64,000 nt of DNA. Origin: Nissolia schottii (taxonomy: Eukaryota; Streptophyta; Magnoliopsida; Fabales; Fabaceae). The position numbers were made by a program, and so were the translations under genes. The notes under the pieces were generated by a model. That model saw nothing but the letters and a program-made list of their open reading frames with translations. It made no database searches and was not told the origin of the DNA. Below are positions 1-11,220 of the stretch, piece by piece (position 1 is the stretch's first letter; the number at the start of each line of letters is the position of its first letter). The stretch covers positions 10,860-74,859 of the forward strand of contig QANU01057563.1 of NCBI GenBank assembly GCA_003254905.1, in the 5' to 3' direction.

Positions 1-760
1 TTTATTTAATAATTAATAATTTTATTTAATAAATAATAGTTATTTTAATAAATATATTTATTTAACTATTAATTATTTAATAATAATTTGCAAGTCATTA
101 ATTTATTTAATAAATAATAATATTTAATAATATTATTTAATAACAAATTTTATTTAATAAACAATAATTTTATTTGCTAAATAATAATTATTTAATAAAT
201 TTATTTTAAATTAATTTTAATTTTAATTTATTCATTACCGTCGGTACTAACAAACGGTAATCGCCACATTTTTACTGGCGGTTTTTCAGTCGACGATAAC
301 ATATTAAAAATATTAATAAAGCATTCCAAACTTTACCGTCGGTAAATGAAACTTTTCCGTCAGTAATATCTTCGCCCTTTACCGTCTGTACTATCCGACG
401 TAAACTGATGAATAAGATACTACTATATTTACCGTCTGTACTGACAGACGGTAAAGACACGCAACTACCGTCGCCGTTTTCTGACAGTAAACCTATAATA
501 AAATATTATTATTTTTACCGGTTGTTATTTCTGACGGTAATGCGATTCTGATATGCTACGCGGTGAACCGATTACCGTCTGTTACACCCGACAGAAATTA
601 TCGTCGGTGTTGTCTCGCCGACGCTAAATTGGTTTCCATCGACTACTTTACCGGCGGCCCGACGGTCGACGGTAAGTCCGACGGTAACGTCGATATCCGA
701 CGGTAAGTCAGTTATTTTCCGACGGAAATTCCGATGGTAATAATCAATTTTCTTGTAGTT
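1..760. mobile_element. CACTA (En/Spm-type) transposon, one end, cut by window edge
   Basis: From about 235 to 745 the sequence is packed with direct and inverted copies of ACCGTCGGT and close variants, the subterminal repeat pattern of CACTA elements. The block ends at TCTTGTAGT (751-759), the inverted form of the CACTACAAGA terminus seen intact at 37758. Positions 1-235 are very AT-rich TTTAATAAAT-type sequence, like the interior of the element at 37758. The other end and any transposase lie outside the window, so autonomy cannot be judged. The final G of the terminus reads T here. It is inserted in the Tat-lineage element that starts at about 761. Confidence 0.75.
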
Positions 761-1390
761 TTTTCCCGGATCATGAAGCGAGGCTTCCTGTACGAAGAAG
801 CCCGGGAGCAATTGGAGGGAGTTCCAATTCGCGAAGCCTTTACGCGGACTTTCTGCCTGCTGGGGAAAGCCTCCGACTTGTTGGCCTACGCCATTGAGAA
901 CGGTGCAAGTCCTGAGGAGGTGGGCGCACTTCGCCAAGAGAACGCGAAGCTTAAAGAGGAGGTCAGTCATTCCGGCGATGAGATCAAGAAGCTAAAGACA
1001 CAGCTCGCCATTTCTGAGGAGAGGGAAGAGATGTTTGAGGCTGCCGTGGAGGAGAAGGCGTTGGAGGCTGAAGAGAATGCAGCCCTGGAGGTAGAGAAGG
1101 CGGCCTTGGTGGCAGAGAATATCGCTTTGGCTGAGGAGAAGGCCAAGGTAGCAAAGGGTCTTAAGCGGGAGGTGGAGATGGCGAAGAGGGAATATGATGC
1201 TAGTATGGCGTTATGCGAGCAGTCAAAGAAGGATTTAGAAGCTTGCCTGAAGCTGTCCAAGGAAATCATTGATGCAGCTTTTGAGACTGTGATAGGTCAG
1301 GTTAAGCATATTACTCCTGACGTGGACTGGAGTGTGGTGTCGTTGAACAAGTACTATGATGTGGAAACTGGCGAAATTAGGGAGTTTTAG
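734..1390 (+). CDS. Opposite-strand coiled-coil ORF of the Tat-lineage element
   Basis: A 218-codon ORF runs opposite to gag-pol, beyond integrase. Its first 8-9 codons derive from the CACTA end at 1-760, so the original start is lost to the left; the element-derived part begins around FSRIMKRGFLYEEAREQLEG. Residues about 65-165 form a long charged coiled coil rich in E, K and A with heptad spacing (LRQENAKLKEE, EEREEMFEAAVEEKALEAEE), and a compact C-terminus ends VDWSVVSLNKYYDVETGEI. Some Tat elements are known to carry an antisense ORF here, often annotated as putative gypsy-type/Transposase_28 protein. Function is unknown; whether it is expressed is not shown. It is part of a decayed element. 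Confidence 0.6.
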   Translation: MVIINFLVVFSRIMKRGFLYEEAREQLEGVPIREAFTRTFCLLGKASDLLAYAIENGASPEEVGALRQENAKLKEEVSHSGDEIKKLKTQLAISEEREEMFEAAVEEKALEAEENAALEVEKAALVAENIALAEEKAKVAKGLKREVEMAKREYDASMALCEQSKKDLEACLKLSKEIIDAAFETVIGQVKHITPDVDWSVVSLNKYYDVETGEIREF

Positions 1391-2167
1391 CTTTGTTTTG
1401 TAATTTTGTTGTTTCTGTGCGTTGGATTTCACGTTGCTTTTTGTATGTCCGCTTCGTACTTTAACTTTTTGTAAAGCTGCATTAATGAAAAGTATATTCC
1501 GTGGAATTGTATATAGTTTGTACGCCTTTCGGTTTTTGTACCGGGTTGATACTTTGCTTATTTTTGTTTATGTAGCTCTTGGTTTCAATGACCATGCTTT
1601 AAGTAAAAGTTAGTTCCGCGGATTATTTGTTGACATCCAAATGATCAGTTCGGGGGAATTATTTCGTTACTGCTTTTTAGTTGTGATTTATTAGTATTTG
1701 ACCATGAGAAGATAAGTTAGATCCTGCATGTATTATTTGATAAAGGCTCCCTAGCCTGGCAGTACAAAAGATATAAAAATTGAAAATGAACAATGTAACT
1801 AATGAATCTAAGGACTTAAAAATTAAAGCTAAAATCTACGTAGGTTGGTTGCATTCCACATTCACAGAATTTCTTTGCCGTTATGGGTTGATAACTTGTA
1901 TGCTCCTTGGCCAAGTGTCTCTGTCACAATGTATGGGCCTTCCCTATTGGGGTGCAGTTTGCCTTGGCCTGGTGTTTTAGTGCCGATGTTTGCCCTTCTC
2001 ATCACGGTGTCTCCTAGGGTGAATTTTTGTGGGAAGACGTTGGAGTTGTACCTTCAAGAGTCTTGTTTTTTGATGGCTTCTTCTTTTAGGTGGGCTTCAT
2101 TTCTGGGTTCTTCAATTAGGCCTATTTCTTTCGCTCTGGCTTGGTCGTTCGTTTTTGGGGAAAACAT
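1391..2167. other. Spacer between antisense ORF and integrase of the Tat element
   Basis: AT-rich, no recognisable domain. The two ORFs face each other across this stretch, so it probably holds the 3' ends of both transcription units; no polypurine tract or LTR could be recognised. Confidence 0.5.
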
Positions 2168-2739
2168 CTATATCCTCGGACTTGCTTCACCGATTTCTGC
2201 TGGTATCATGGCTTCACTTCCGTATGCCAGGCGGAAGGGAGAGTGGGAAGTGGTTGAATGGAGAGTGGTGCGATGGGCCCACAGTGGGCTTCCCAACTCA
2301 TCCACCCATAGGCCCTTTGTATCGTCCAGTCTCTTCTTCAGTCCCCTTAATATGACCTTATTGGCGGCTTCAGCCTGTCCATTGGTTTGGGGGTCCTTCA
2401 CGGAAGAAAAATGGTGTTTTATCTTGAAGCTTTGTAGGAACGATGTGAACTTTGTATTTGTGAACTGGGTGCCATTGTCGGAAATTATTGTTTTCGGGAT
2501 TTCAAATCGTGTGAGGATATTATTCGACACAAACTTCCTACATTGTGCTGAAGAAATTGTGGCCAGGGGTTCAACTTCGATCCAAAGTAGTCGACTGCCA
2601 CTATGAGGAATTTTCTATGTCCTGTGGCTGGCAGAAATGGTCTGAGGATGTCGATCCCCACCTGTGGAAAGGCCAAGAGGTTGCCATGCTTGTTAGTTCC
2701 GTTGGTGGAGCTATGTGGAAGTGGGCGTGTTCTTGGCAT
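2168..2739 (-). pseudogene. Tat-element integrase remnant
   Basis: Integrase core landmarks are visible: GIDILRPF...KFLIVAVDYF near 2600-2670, SDNGTQFTN near 2465, and DPQTNGQAEAANKVILRGLK with LWVDELGSPLWAHRTT near 2270-2400. PFRLAYGSEAMIPAEIG closes the conserved part. These match Tat-lineage Gypsy integrases. Fossil part of the same element. Confidence 0.88.
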
Positions 2740-3263
2740 CTTCTACATTTCTTGACGTAATATGCAAAGTCTTTTTGCAGGGTAGGCCAATATAGGCCTG
2801 CTCAGAGTATCTTCAGGGCGAGAGCTTTTCCTCCCATATGGTGTTCGCACGATCCCTCGTGTACTTCTTCTAAAATGTTGGTCGTCCGTTTTGATTCGAC
2901 ACACTTTAAGAGGGGTTGAGACACGGATCTTCTGTAGAGCTGGTTGCCTATTAGGGTGTGCCTGGCGACTTCTCTTCTAAGTCTTTTTTCATCGGTGGAG
3001 GGGTCTAGCTGCTCTCCGCTAATGACTTTTAATATTGGTAGGGTCCAGCAATCCAATGAGCTTCCCGGCGAGTTGATCATATTGACCCCGGTTAAGACCG
3101 AAGGGTGGCTAACGGTTTCTTGTATCAGAGTTTCATTGTTGTCCCCCGGCCGGGTGCTTGCTAGCTTTGATAGTGTATCTGCCTGTTCGTTATCCTTCCT
3201 CGGAATGTGTTTAATGTCAAAATTTTTAAAAGAGGAGAGCATTCTCATTACCAAGGATAGTTA

Positions 3264-3662
3264 TTATTGCAAGTGAGTGTCTTTGGCTTGGTATTTACCT
3301 TTGACTTGCGCGACCACAATCTGTGAATCACTGCACACTTTTAGGCTTCTTGCTCCGATGTCTTGTGCCAGGTTAAGACCTGCAACCAGTGCTTTGTATT
3401 CTGCTTGATTGTTTGAGGTTGTGAATTCAAATTTTACGGCCATCTCCAATTGTACGCCGTTGGGTCCTTCAAGAATTACTCCTACTTCGCTTCCGCAGAT
3501 ACTTGATGCTCCGTCGACGTATAACATCCATTTGCTCCTCTCCGCGGTCGTGCTTTCTCCGGTAAATTTTACGATGAAGTCAGTCATTGCTTGTGCTTTA
3601 ATTGAGACTCGTGGCTCATAGTGGATGTCATATTCGAAAAGTTTCACTGCCCAAGTTAGCAT
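3264..3662 (-). pseudogene. Tat-element second (archaeal-type) RNase H remnant
   Basis: The segment has WMLYVDGASS, GVILEGPNG, TSNNQAEYKALVAGLNLA and LKVCSDSQIVVAQVKG. These are the D, E and D motifs of an RVT_3/archaeal-type RNase H domain, which Tat-lineage elements carry in addition to the usual RNase H. It is followed on the same strand by a linker segment (2802-3254). Confidence 0.88.
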
Positions 3663-3765
3663 GTGTTTGGCTAAGTCGGACTTCTGAAGTACTTGCTTGA
3701 TCGGCTAGTTGGTTCTGACTACGATGATGTGGGATTGAAAGTATGGTCACAATCTTCTGGCGGAG

Positions 3766-4763
3766 TTAAGGAGGGTGAAACCCAGTTTTTCCAGTTTTCT
3801 GGTATTGGATTTCTGCTTTGTGTAAAATTTTGCTGGTGAAGTACACGGGAAATTGAGTTTGTCCTTTTTCTTTAACTAGCATGGATGCAACTGTTTCCTC
3901 AAATGCAGAAAGATACAGGAATAGGGTTTCACCTTTCTTTGGCATTGTCAAGATGCGCAATTTCGACAGATATGCTTTGAAATCTTTGAAGGCTCATTCA
4001 CATTCCTCATTCCACTCAAAAGAATTCATCTTCTTCATAAGTTTGAAGAATGGGAGAACCTTTTCTGCGAAAGACGCCATGAACCTGTTCATTGAGGCGA
4101 TTCGTCCTCTTAAGCCCTGTACTTCTTTTATTGTAGTTGGAGGCCTCATGTTCAGAATGGCTTCGCGTTTTTCCTGATTCACTTCAATTTTGCGTTGGGT
4201 TATCATAAATCCTAGGAATTTTTCCACTTCCATGGTGAATGCACACTTTGCAGGGTTTAGCTTGAGGTTGTGGCAGCGCAAGGTGCGGAAGATTGTTTCC
4301 AAATCGGTTGTCACTTTATTCTCCGTGGACGACTTTACTATCATGTCGTCTACATAGACTTCGATTAGATTCCCCGCCGCATCGGTGAAGATCTTGTCCA
4401 TCATCCTTTGGTAGGTGGCTCCCTCATTTTTCAACCCAAAAGACGTTAGCTTGTAAAAGTAATTGCCTATGGGTGTTATGAAAGTCGTTTTTCTGACGTC
4501 AGCGTGGTGCATGCTTTATTCGATAGGAACTTGTACCCGGAGGCCGAGTCTACTAGAAGGTCGATGCTCGGTAGAGGAGATGGGTCCTTGGGGTATGCTT
4601 TATTGAGGTTTGTGTAGTCGACGCACATCCTCCATTTCCCTCTAGGTTTGGGGACCATGACCATGTTGGATAGCCACGTGGGGTAGAAAATGTTTTCTAT
4701 GAAGCCTGAGTCATTTAGTGCGTGTACCTGCTTCTGCACTTTTGCAACTTTCTTCGCGCTCAT
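3766..4763 (-). pseudogene. Tat-element reverse transcriptase and RNase H remnant
   Basis: Minus-strand translations show RT landmarks: MVPKPRGKWRMCVDYTNLNK and YPKDPSPLPSIDLLVD near 4500-4700, then FGLKNEGATYQRMMDKIF and the catalytic VYVDDMIVKS near 4320-4450, and FLGFMITQRKIEVN near 4200. The RNase H-linked segment with LYLSAFEETVASMLVKE follows at about 3766-3960. Fossil part of the same element. Confidence 0.9.
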
Positions 4764-5045
4764 TTTTCTTCTTTTTTTGTCTCACCGACTTGGTGCCGGG
4801 TATTATGGCCAGCTTGTGTTCCATGAGAGTGGGATCAATCCCTAGCATGTCAGAGGCAGTCCATACGAATAAATCTGCATTTCTACAGAGAGTGGCGATG
4901 ATTTTTTCCTTTATTTCCTCAAGGAGGGTTTTTTTGGCAAAGATGACCTATTTAGGGTTAAGACCGATCTGAACAGGCTGTAGTTTGCCCTCGGGTTCTG
5001 GTCTTTCTCTCTGAGAGTAGTTTACTATAAATATCTCTGTTATCA

Positions 5046-5480
5046 TCATGTCTGATGACCGGGGGTTGCGTTCTTCAGCGACCCTATACATTGCTTGTTT
5101 TCTTGACCCTGTATTTGGAGGTTGGTGTTATAGCATCTCCAAGAAGTTACTTGGTCTCCGTATACAGTGGCCACCTTATTTTTTGTTGTTAAGAATTTCA
5201 TCGTTAGGGTAGCGGTGGATATGACTGCGTTGATTATGTTCAACGTGGGTCGCCCCATCATGATGCTGTATGCGGATGGTATGTTGGCTACCAAGAACTT
5301 TACTTTCTCTGTTCTGACGGTTGGTTCTTGTCCCAATGTCAGGTAGAGGGAAACATACCCGTCTGGGGTGATTATTTCCCCAAAAAAGCTTACAAGGTCT
5401 TTGGGGTAGTGTTCGAGATCTGAGTTCTTTAGGCCCAATTGGTCGAAACAGCTCCTGAAAATTATATTCGCTGAACTCAC
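5046..5480 (-). pseudogene. Tat-element aspartic protease remnant
   Basis: The translated segment resembles the C-terminal half of retropepsin-like proteases of plant Gypsy elements: a stretch like VKFLVANIPSAYSIMMGRPT followed by LNIINAVIS and LTMKFLTT. It sits between gag and reverse transcriptase, as expected. Fossil part of the same element. Confidence 0.75.
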
Positions 5481-6423
5481 CTAGTCTAGCAGCACTCTTC
5501 TGACTTCAGTATTCACTAGGGTTGCTAAGATCACCATGGGATTGTCATGTGTCTGGGTAGTATGCGCGAATTCTTCCCTGGAGAACGTGATTTTAGGGAG
5601 GTTTCAAGCTCCACGGAACTTGTTTCCGATTTCTTTTTCTAACTATAACACCTCTTTAGGTGTCTTTTCCTGGCCACTTGGTGGATCCTCCTCCTGTGAA
5701 TCCTCCTGCAATGATATTAATGACCCTAGTGGGTTTTGTTCTTCTGTCCCGTCTATCTTCGGGGTGATCTTTTTGTCTTCTGTTGTCCCTATTGTCCTTG
5801 AGGTAGGGTCTTCGATTGGCATCTTTGGATTCAAATTTTCATTTTATCTCCTATATGACATATCTTTCGAGCCTTCCTTTGCGGACCCAAGTCTCTATTT
5901 CGTCCTTCAGGTCCACATAGTCTTCTGTGTTGTGTTCGTAGGAGTCATGGTAGGCGCAAAACATGGTGGTATCTGTCCTTGGATGCAACCTGATTTGATT
6001 TGACTTTGGGAACCAATCTTTGTTTTGTATCTCCCTGTATAGTTGGGTAAGGGGCACGTTCAGCGGGCTGTAGTTTGTGTATCACCCTTCCTTTATTATT
6101 TGAGGTCAGTCGATCCGTGGACGGTCGACGCTAGTTGGCTGGGCGAATTTTCTCCTCGAATCTCCCCCTCGCGTGGTCCTTCGAGGAAGGGGTCACTTTT
6201 GATGGTCTGCATGCCTTCTTCTTGATAGAGGTATTCTCCAGCTCGCTCTTGACTCTCGATCAGGCTCCACGGAGGTCTTTTGGACAGATTTTTTTGCAAA
6301 CGGGTTGCCTTTTTTAAGCCCGTTGGTCAAGCCCATTAACACAGTTTGTGGTTGTAGATCTTCAACCTGAGTGCATTCCTCATTGAAACGATTCAGGTAC
6401 TGTCGAAGGGATTCATCCCCCCT

Positions 6424-7290
6424 CTAGATTACACCTAAGAGGCTTACTGCAGTATTAGGTTTGGGTTTTGCCCTCCGTGTAGTGAAGTTAGCCAAGAAGA
6501 GCTCGGCTAAGTCATCAAAGAACTGGATGCATTTTGGTGGGAGCGCGTTTAACCATACCAATGCTCCTTTCCTTAGGGTTACAAGAAAGGATTTGCATTG
6601 AATGGCATCGAAGGCCCCATCCAATATCATCTTGTGCCCAAAAGTATCTAGGTGATGTTGAGGCCCGGAAGTTCTGTCATGTGGTTCCATGTCGGTTGGT
6701 GGATGGAATCCTTGTGGAGGCATGGCACTGAGGATTTCATCGGCGAAATGGTGTGTATCCTTCCCTTTCACCCTTTTCTGCCTTGCTCGTGCTTTCTCCG
6801 TGATGTGAGTGTGCACTTTTGCGGACCTATTGTATACAGATTCTTGTTCATTTTTGTTTGGTGGCACATGGCTTTGGCCATCACCGCGGTTAATACCGTC
6901 GTTGTGGCATTCTCTTTGCCTCTGTTCAGCTTCCTTTTTGGCTTTGTTTGCTGCTGTGCGGATTTCTCTTTGTCTTTTCCGTTTCTCATTTGCTTGGGCT
7001 GCATCTAGGTGGGAAATCTTTTCCGCTTGAGTTCTGACCACGTCAGCAAGATCTGGTGGAGGTGGTGGATCATCACGGGTGGATTGGTATTGGTCATTTA
7101 GTATGCTAGGCGGAGGAGGGATTGGTTCGAGGTGGTGGGGTGGTGAGAGGTGGTAGTGCCACAGGAGATGACGTAGGCGGAGGTAGTTGGGAAGGAGGTG
7201 CCTGGGTCCCTGTCGATGCTGATCCGCGGGTTTCCCTAGAAGTCGGGACACGATAAGTCTTTTTGGTGTTTTTGGGAGACATGATTGTAA
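6424..7290 (-). pseudogene. Tat-element gag remnant
   Basis: The minus strand carries a proline-rich leader, a lysine/glutamine/arginine-rich coiled stretch, then a retrotransposon-gag type segment (ending near 6424) with the pattern ALVWLNALPPKCI and FDDLAELFLANFTTR. These are hallmark gag residues of plant Gypsy elements. It lies directly downstream of the LTR and primer site. Treated as a fossil part of the Tat-lineage element. Confidence 0.8.
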
Positions 7291-7375
7291 GGATGATTGG
7301 TTGCCTGCAGGGATGCTTCAGGGTGCAAGAAGGAGATGTGGGGTGCCGTGAAAAGTTCCCCACAGACGACGCCAA

Positions 7376-7792
7376 TGTACCGAAGTAGGTTCCTCGGTCC
7401 AAGCAGGATCCTGGAGCTTCTCTGCGGGTTCAAGTTCGCCAGAGCTGGCATGGGTACCTCCGATGCTTAAGTCAGTGCAGGAATAAGGTAAGAGGGTGAT
7501 CAAGAGTGAGTTGGGTTCTTGAGTACCTGGGGTGCTGCTGCCTAGGGTTAAATACCTGCGTGATACCTGTGTGTTGAGGACTCTTCCGCGTAATGCGCTG
7601 GGAAGAGGATATTTCTGGCCGTAAGGCTTGCTGAAGAGACATTATCGCGGGCCGTGTTATCTCCTGGGAGGAAAGTATCTCAGGCTGCTACATTGGTGAC
7701 TCGCTAGGAAGACATTCAAGTCGGGTTAGGTTGCTCCACGGATCCTCGGGTACAGGCCTCTAGAATAGGCCTTTATGGTCCAGTCCATAACA
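7376..7792 (-). repeat. 5' LTR of the Tat-lineage element
   Basis: The segment begins TGTACCGAAG and ends CCATAACA on the + strand, so it has TG...CA ends on either strand. Immediately to its left, 7356-7375 reads as the complement of a TGGCGTCGTCTGTGGGGAA primer-binding-type site, common next to Tat LTRs. Length is 417 bp. The outer 5 bases are AATCC; no partner copy is visible because the other end is outside the window. Confidence 0.8.
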
Positions 7793-8005
7793 AATCCTTA
7801 GAGTTTGTAACATGAATCAAATTTTTCTTCATAATTTTAAATTGATCAAATTTGTCTTTATAGTTAGCAAATGTCAATCAAATTAGTCCCTGAAGTAGAC
7901 AAGCAAAAGCACTAACTTGATTGACATTTGCCAACTAAAGGGATGGACTTGATGAATTTGAAACTACGGGGACAAATTTGATTGATGCTACAAACTTCAA
8001 AGATT
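7793..8005. mobile_element. MITE-like inverted repeat, about 213 bp
   Basis: The left arm (AATCCTTAGAGTTTGTAAC at 7793) and the reverse complement of the right arm (AATCTTTGAAGTTTGTAGC, ending at 8005) align for roughly 95 bp each, meeting near TTAGCAAATGTCAATCAA (7863) and TTGATTGACATTTGCCAA (7918). It has no coding potential. Its left terminus coincides exactly with the outer edge of the Tat LTR, so flanking duplications cannot be checked on that side. Confidence 0.7.
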
Positions 8006-10141
8006 GATTTGATGGTTTATTCGAGATATATATATATGTATCTTGTATTAAGAATATTGACACGGGCACGGGACACGACACAACACAGTACAGAACACGG
8101 AGACACATTAATTTAAAAAATTTACAAAAATACAAACACGGTATATATATGTATATGATATTTTCATTAGTGTTAAATTATTAATTTCACTACTTTCTAA
8201 ATCTGTTTCAAAATATATATAGAGTATTTTAAGTAGTTTCATTTGTAAATACTTACTAATTTTCTAAGAGTCCATATTATGACAAATTATTTAATATCTA
8301 AAGTATGTTTTTTTTTTTCCTCAGAAACGGCCTAGACATAGCCCTAAAAACTTTCAGATACAATCTGAACTTGCATGAACACGAAAAATCATGAATTTTT
8401 TATTTAAACACTTTCGAAAACGAGTATTGGACGAGTGTCCTCATGTGTCGGTGTTCGTGAGGTGTCGAACATGTGGAAACGACAATCTCAAAAGGTGTTT
8501 GTATTCCTATTCAGATAAAGTCCTTCAGAGAGGTAAGAGCCTTGCCACAAATATTTATTTATTTTTATTTTGAAGACTCAAACATGAATTTTAGTTAATT
8601 ATTTATGTGATTGTTATATAATAACGTACAATTTAACATATTTAAAAATAAGCTATTTTATAATCACATAATTTTAAAGGATTTATTTGAAATTAAATTT
8701 ATAAAACATAATTTAGGTTTGTCGGTATAGACTCGAAAATCCATCAATTTACATGCATACCAAAGCTTTTCCCATAAAATGATAAAAACTTAATTGTTAT
8801 AATTGCTTTAGAACGGGACGATGCTCTTCCTCTTGCCTTTTCTTTCTATTTTCATGTGCCAACTAGCTAGGTGTCTATCCTTCCCTTTAGGCATAATGTA
8901 CTAAAGGCAAAAGTTAAATGTGGAACTCAATCATCATCAAATTGGCTTAGGCATATTTAGAGTGGTGCACTTTATACCTTGTTTTCAAGCCTCCAAATGC
9001 GGCCAAGCTATCCGAGCGTTGGAAAGAAGAGGTGTTGGCCATCCAGATTAAGTGATTGTGTAATAGGAATGACCAGTCATACACTACTAGTGGGTGCTCA
9101 ACCCGATCCAACTGGCTAGGTAGAATAAAAAGTCACTTTTTACCGTTGATAATTACATGCTTTAAACCTAAAATTATCTATGCGAATTAAAAATAGGCTA
9201 GGATTCACATCAACTCAATCCGACTCTACCCATTGTGATGTATAGACTCATTTTAAATTTTTAAATAAAATTATGTATACATAAATACGGGCTAGGTGTG
9301 ACGGCCTAAATAGCAACTCACGTTCGTCTTCAACTTACTACTAGACTCTTTTTTTTAATTATTTTTTTGTCCTTCCCGATTTTCATATAAATCGAGTCTA
9401 ATCTGCCTAAATGACTTGTGTTTGGACTTAACTGTCCGACCAGACTTAACCTTGTACACGCCCTTACTTTTGTGAATGTCCCGTTTCTTTCACTTTGCAT
9501 TTTGGACCATGAAGCTTGAATTCGTACACCAACGGTGGAGTTCTTCATCTTTGCCGAATCTAGAACTCTTCGCCATGTTGTGATTGTTCCTCCATCATAG
9601 CTCTCCAATACAGTATAATTTCTCTTGCTCCTCCATTCGTTGGGGTTACGGGGCAGATGGTTCTCAACCAGTCAATACTCAATAGTGGTATATTATAAGA
9701 AATTCTTCAAGAGGTCCAAATTACACAAACCCTCCTCTGTAGCACATTGGGCCACAGCCGCTTCAATATCCTTGGATAGTAACAAGTTTGTTTCATGTAG
9801 GAGAAGCCCAACAGCCCAGATGCATTTGATATCTCAGAAACTAGTGGGCCATGGCATTATCATTTTCCACATCTTCCTTTAATGGCCAACAGCCCACAAT
9901 GGCTGACTAAAGAGGGTAGTCACCCTAAACTTTATTTAAGGAGAATATTATAGATTGAGATCAATAGACAAACTAATGGTTGGCTAGGATATTTTTTTTG
10001 GGTATAGCTCTTTAAATTTGATCTTCTTCACGACCAAAAATTTTTATCTTCTCCATTGGCTATTGGACCTTTATTTTGCTCACTTTATTTATTTTATTCC
10101 GTTACACATTATCACTAAAGATATATATATATATATATATA
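8006..10141. other. AT-rich intergenic DNA with repeat debris
   Basis: There is a degenerate ACACGG-rich patch at 8050-8110 and an inverted-looking partner near 8420-8490, perhaps an eroded element. A gene-like minus-strand fragment lies at 9330-9640. The right end is a TA microsatellite that runs into the gap. No intact gene was found. Confidence 0.5.
9330..9640 (-). pseudogene. Unrecognised gene-like fragment
   Basis: The minus strand reads through NEWRSKRNYTVLESYDGG, TITTWRRVLDSAKMKNSTV and GVRIQASWSKMQSERNGTF, a composition that looks like real protein rather than random AT-rich sequence. The reading then meets a donor-like GTAAGG near 9470. Upstream on the same strand (to about 9830) another coding-like patch (LLLHETNLLLSKDIEAAVAQ) is broken by in-frame stops. 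I could not assign a family. It may be a decayed host gene or captured gene fragment. Confidence 0.35.
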
Positions 10142-10199
10142 NNNNNNNNNNNNNNNNNNNNNNNNNNNNNNNNNNNNNNNNNNNNNNNNNNNNNNNNNN
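10142..10199. other. Assembly gap (58 N) inside a TA microsatellite
   Basis: Both flanks are (TA)n runs, so the gap most likely reflects an unresolved dinucleotide repeat of unknown true length. The short ORF spanning it is meaningless. Confidence 0.95.
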
Positions 10200-11220
10200 T
10201 ATATATATATATATTTACATAAAGATAAATTATTTGAACACGCATCTTGCGTGTGCCTCAAAACGTGATATTTTTAAAGATCCGCAGCACTATAAAATCT
10301 ACCACATCTAATTTCATTCCTAAACTACTCCCTAAAAAAATCAGTATGCAAAAATGATGATCCCTCTTTTAATTTTAAAATACTTCATCAATATATGACA
10401 ACACAATAGTCCAGCCGTCCATCATTTTAGCCATATCATATATAACAAATTCAAATCATTTGTCAGTATGCAAAAGTTTAATCTGAATTTCATACTAAAA
10501 TATAATTCACAAACAAATAAATAAATATCTGGATTAATGTAATTTGGACCTCTTAAATTCATAACTCACTTAAGTTGATTAATGTAATGCATTCAATAAA
10601 TTAAAATTTTGGTTATTTATATAAAATATTTTTATTTTAGGTTCTGAAGAAGTGTCATTGTTTTATGTTGATATCTATGTTATTTGTATATATTGAATTG
10701 AAATTTGTATGAGATATTGTGATGAATGATGAGTCAGATCTTATGGGCGGACGAGATGTGATCTCATTACAAGTCTATATACGTAGGTCAAATCCACGCT
10801 CTTCCAACACTCTCCCATTTGATGTAAGGATCATAGTCACACAGATTAGATGGCTCACGAATCCATGACACCCATGCGTCCTTCAATTATTGGGTAGCTG
10901 GTGAGCTGGGGTCCAGAGAAGGAGAAAATGTTAGCCCATATCAGCTGTCCCAGTGTCCTCCTTGGGTCCCATCCTTCCATTTACGAACATGTCCTAGAGA
11001 TACATGCCAAATATCTAATTCTAAATTCTTTTTCTTTTTCTTTTTTTAAAAAATTCTAAAATCTAAACCCACACACTTCACCTTCCCTCCTTATAGGTCC
11101 AAATAAACGACACTTAACCCAAAGTCCAATAATCCAGGCCACATTGACACTCAAATAAAACCGTTGCTCAATTCCTGAGGGAATCAAACCAACCAACCAA
11201 CAAAGCAAAAGCCAAAAGTC
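10200..11220. promoter_or_regulatory. Upstream region of the subtilase gene
   Basis: AT-rich sequence with no other gene. The last 180 bp become CT- and CA-rich, ending in a purine-rich leader (CCAACCAACCAACAAAGCAAAAG) directly before the ATG at 11221. No convincing TATA box was identified; TTATAGG (about 11091) and AATAAAA (about 11154) are weak candidates. Confidence 0.35.

Larger units (their letters stand above)
761..7792 (-). mobile_element. Ty3/Gypsy LTR element, Tat lineage, decayed
   Basis: This fossil reads on the minus strand from an LTR at 7376-7792 down to about 761. In order it shows recognisable gag, aspartic protease, reverse transcriptase, RNase H, a second archaeal-type RNase H, and integrase segments. 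The extra RNase H and an opposite-strand ORF after integrase are typical of the Tat (Ogre/Retand) group. It is clearly broken, with many breaks across the coding part, so it is old. The far LTR is not in the window: the low-coordinate end is interrupted by the CACTA element at 1-760. Lacking the second LTR, age cannot be estimated from LTR divergence. Confidence 0.88.

Noticed and set aside
1845-2606. 253-codon + strand ORF
   Set aside because: It lies opposite the integrase remnant of the Tat element, whose minus-strand frame carries the conserved motifs.
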